From an uncultured Cellvibrio sp. (GTDB lineage: Bacteria; Pseudomonadota; Gammaproteobacteria; Pseudomonadales; Cellvibrionaceae), in NCBI GenBank assembly GCA_946886255.1, contig CAMPIG010000048.1, positions 1-17,423 of the forward strand: a stretch of 17,423 bases of DNA, written 5' to 3'. Of this stretch, positions 17,001-17,423 are shown one piece after another (the first letter of the stretch is position 1; every line of letters begins with the position of its first letter). The translations under genes were made by a program, and so were the position numbers. Under the pieces are notes generated by a model, which saw only the letters and a program-made list of their open reading frames with translations, did no database searches and had not been told where the DNA came from.

Positions 17001-17423
17001 TGCAGAAACAAACTCCGTATTTGATATGGAATCAAAACCATAGTGGGTCAGATGGGTGTTATCAGAAATCTTACCTGCAGGAACTTTGGTGATGGATGAT
17101 GCAAGGTCTTTCAGATTGGCTAGCAGAAGATCACGTAGCTGTTGTGGACTAAGGGTATTCGCGGCAGGTTGTACATCGATTGCTGGCGGTGTGCCGGTCG
17201 ACGCAAGTTCAGCGAAATAGCCGCTTATCGTGTCTGCATATTCATTGGCAATATGTCTTGCAACTTCGCGCAATGTACTGTGTTCAAAGAAGATAATCGG
17301 CGTCAGGTCTGTACCAAAGGTATTATTAATACTGGTTGCTAACTCGGTATTTGCAATAGAGTCAAAGCCTAATTCGGCAAGGACTGAGTCGCCATGGATA
17401 CTTGCCGAATTGAGTTTAAGGAT
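14067..17423 (-). CDS. AT-less polyketide synthase, tandem ACP-KS-DH (5' end outside window)
   Basis: This is the C-terminal 1118 residues of a PKS; the frame is open to base 17423. A TTG at 17273 could be taken for a start, but the in-frame sequence before it encodes the rest of an ACP, so the gene continues upstream. In window numbering: first ACP to about residue 54 (GFDSI, Ser22); second ACP about 95-172 (GFDSI, Ser132); KS about 222-662 with Cys395 in DTLCSSS, His530 in EAHGTGT and His575 in TNIGH; post-KS linker ending YPFSRTRHW; dehydratase-type double hot-dog about 845-1100. The DH keeps His860 and Asp1027 but its motifs differ from the standard ones. The protein stops soon after the DH, with no carrier, KR or AT. 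The matching ACP is probably the one that opens the hybrid synthase at 3283-9576. The stop lies 42 nt before the RND gene. The DTLCSSS form and the lack of an AT fit trans-AT synthases. Confidence 0.95.
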   Translation of the reverse strand: MLKLNSASIHGDSVLAELGFDSIANTELATSINNTFGTDLTPIIFFEHSTLREVARHIANEYADTISGYFAELASTGTPPAIDVQPAANTLSPQQLRDLLLANLKDLASSITKVPAGKISDNTHLTHYGFDSISNTEFVSAINSSYKTDITPVVLFEYHTLAEFADYLLAEYQAEIGASLGNLCSATPSRETAMKIAEAPYPPAILPSQVEAAASGQTHNNYADEDIAIIGMQALMPDSENLEEFWLKLWNGQDFIREIPEDRWSWRDASGKASEGGGKTQSRWGSFVKDIDKFDAEFFGIDATEAALLDPQQRLFIQLVWHAIEDAGYRVSAFSGTRTGLYVGLSNRDYADYLHSNAVDISPAMSFGNNHAFLVNRISYLFDFSGPSEPVDTLCSSSLVAIHRAVQDLKAGVCSQAIVGGISIMMSPRLSSVFEQAHMLSADGRCKSFDESADGFVRGEGGAAIVLKPLTRAIADKDNILAVIKGSHTNHGGHANALTAPNLKAQYQLIKEAYSHARVHPATISYIEAHGTGTKLGDPIEISALKKAFNEFTTQESGVSDPACGIGTIKTNIGHLESASGIASVIKVLLSLKFKKLPGLIHLNNVNPYLDLKKSPFYLLNSRRDWETLTDATGNPLPRRAGINAFGAGGVNAHLILEEYSENRAPDLVTEKDIKPVLILLSAKSAENLRTYAKSLSRSLTQSGANLADIAYTLQAGRDAFDHRLAVISDDKDTLVKVLANFADKGQCPVGSYHAVDHNNIEIPPTDIERALERYDLGSLRDLWLQGAVVDWHRLYGDKKPHRMSLPGYPFSRTRHWIEPRQLPLVGQTQTLNTATPLTLDEVPAWYEDFHQGEAYLREHKVFDDEVLLGVTYPSMGLEAARARSEFKHANCIQRIVFYSPLSLTADEYARVSIRLQQSNTSSIAFESNHQICDRTGIEKSSSGNITVVDRHPSNLDLNSLAHSLTTAYDKHDIYQLLRTQGVDYQGSLTTVEKILVGENQALSMINISQDLLESFAHYSLHPAWLDAAIVSAKFAFLHEPATVYIPFSINEVVLHRPPASRSYCMIKRVLLNEQILKCDAVICDERGEVYLEASGIVCKRILSNNAWKKTRQHLERA

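Noticed and set aside
14067..17273. TTG at 17273 as the start of the ACP-KS-DH gene
   Set aside because: The 50 in-frame codons before it encode most of an ACP with GFDSI and run to the window edge without a stop.
1..17423. CRISPR array, insertion sequence, tRNA or integration site
   Set aside because: No repeated spacer pattern, transposase motifs, terminal inverted repeats or tRNA-like folds were noticed; almost all bases are coding.

Overview
The window is 17.4 kb of one long co-directional gene block, all transcribed from the minus strand, so transcription runs from high to low coordinates. It belongs to an AT-less modular polyketide synthase / non-ribosomal peptide synthetase hybrid cluster with a lipid-type export cassette built in. 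Organism: the RND pump, a LolA-fold periplasmic protein and an outer-membrane beta-barrel ending in Phe show a Gram-negative bacterium. The roughly 50% GC and the style of the proteins would suit a gammaproteobacterium, but no housekeeping gene is present to place it. Both ends of the window cut through PKS genes, so the cluster extends in both directions.

Layout in transcription order: (1) 17423-14067, 3' part of a PKS, ACP-ACP-KS-DH, 5' end outside the window; (2) 14024-10854, an RND-family pump fused in frame to a LolA-like protein; (3) 10839-9673, a secreted outer-membrane beta-barrel protein; (4) 9576-3283, a 2.1-kaa PKS/NRPS hybrid, ACP-KS-PCP-C-FkbH-PCP; (5) 3225-1, 5' part of a KS-KR PKS that runs off the window. 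The gaps are 42, 14, 84-96 and 57 nt, no convincing promoter or intrinsic terminator was seen in any of them, and most starts carry Shine-Dalgarno sequences, so a single operon is likely. There is no non-coding stretch over 100 nt and no tRNA, rRNA, IS, CRISPR or integrase.

How the parts may work together (inference): none of the three synthase proteins contains an acyltransferase, so malonyl units should be supplied by a stand-alone trans-AT encoded elsewhere. The first PKS ends straight after its DH domain and the hybrid synthase begins directly with an ACP, so these look like the two halves of a split KS-DH//ACP module. The hybrid then moves the chain through a KS to a PCP-type carrier. 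A condensation domain next joins it to a unit held on a second PCP. That unit is probably glyceryl, made from 1,3-bisphosphoglycerate by the embedded FkbH domain that stands where an adenylation domain would be, so an ester bond rather than an amide is expected. The KS-KR protein probably continues the chain. The transport genes sit between the two halves of the split module and would export a lipid-like product or its precursor.

The most notable features are the internal C-FkbH-PCP module, the in-frame RND/LolA fusion that keeps an internal ribosome binding site and signal peptide, a vestigial ACP-like segment inside the post-KS linker of the hybrid synthase, and DH and KR domains whose diagnostic motifs are altered.
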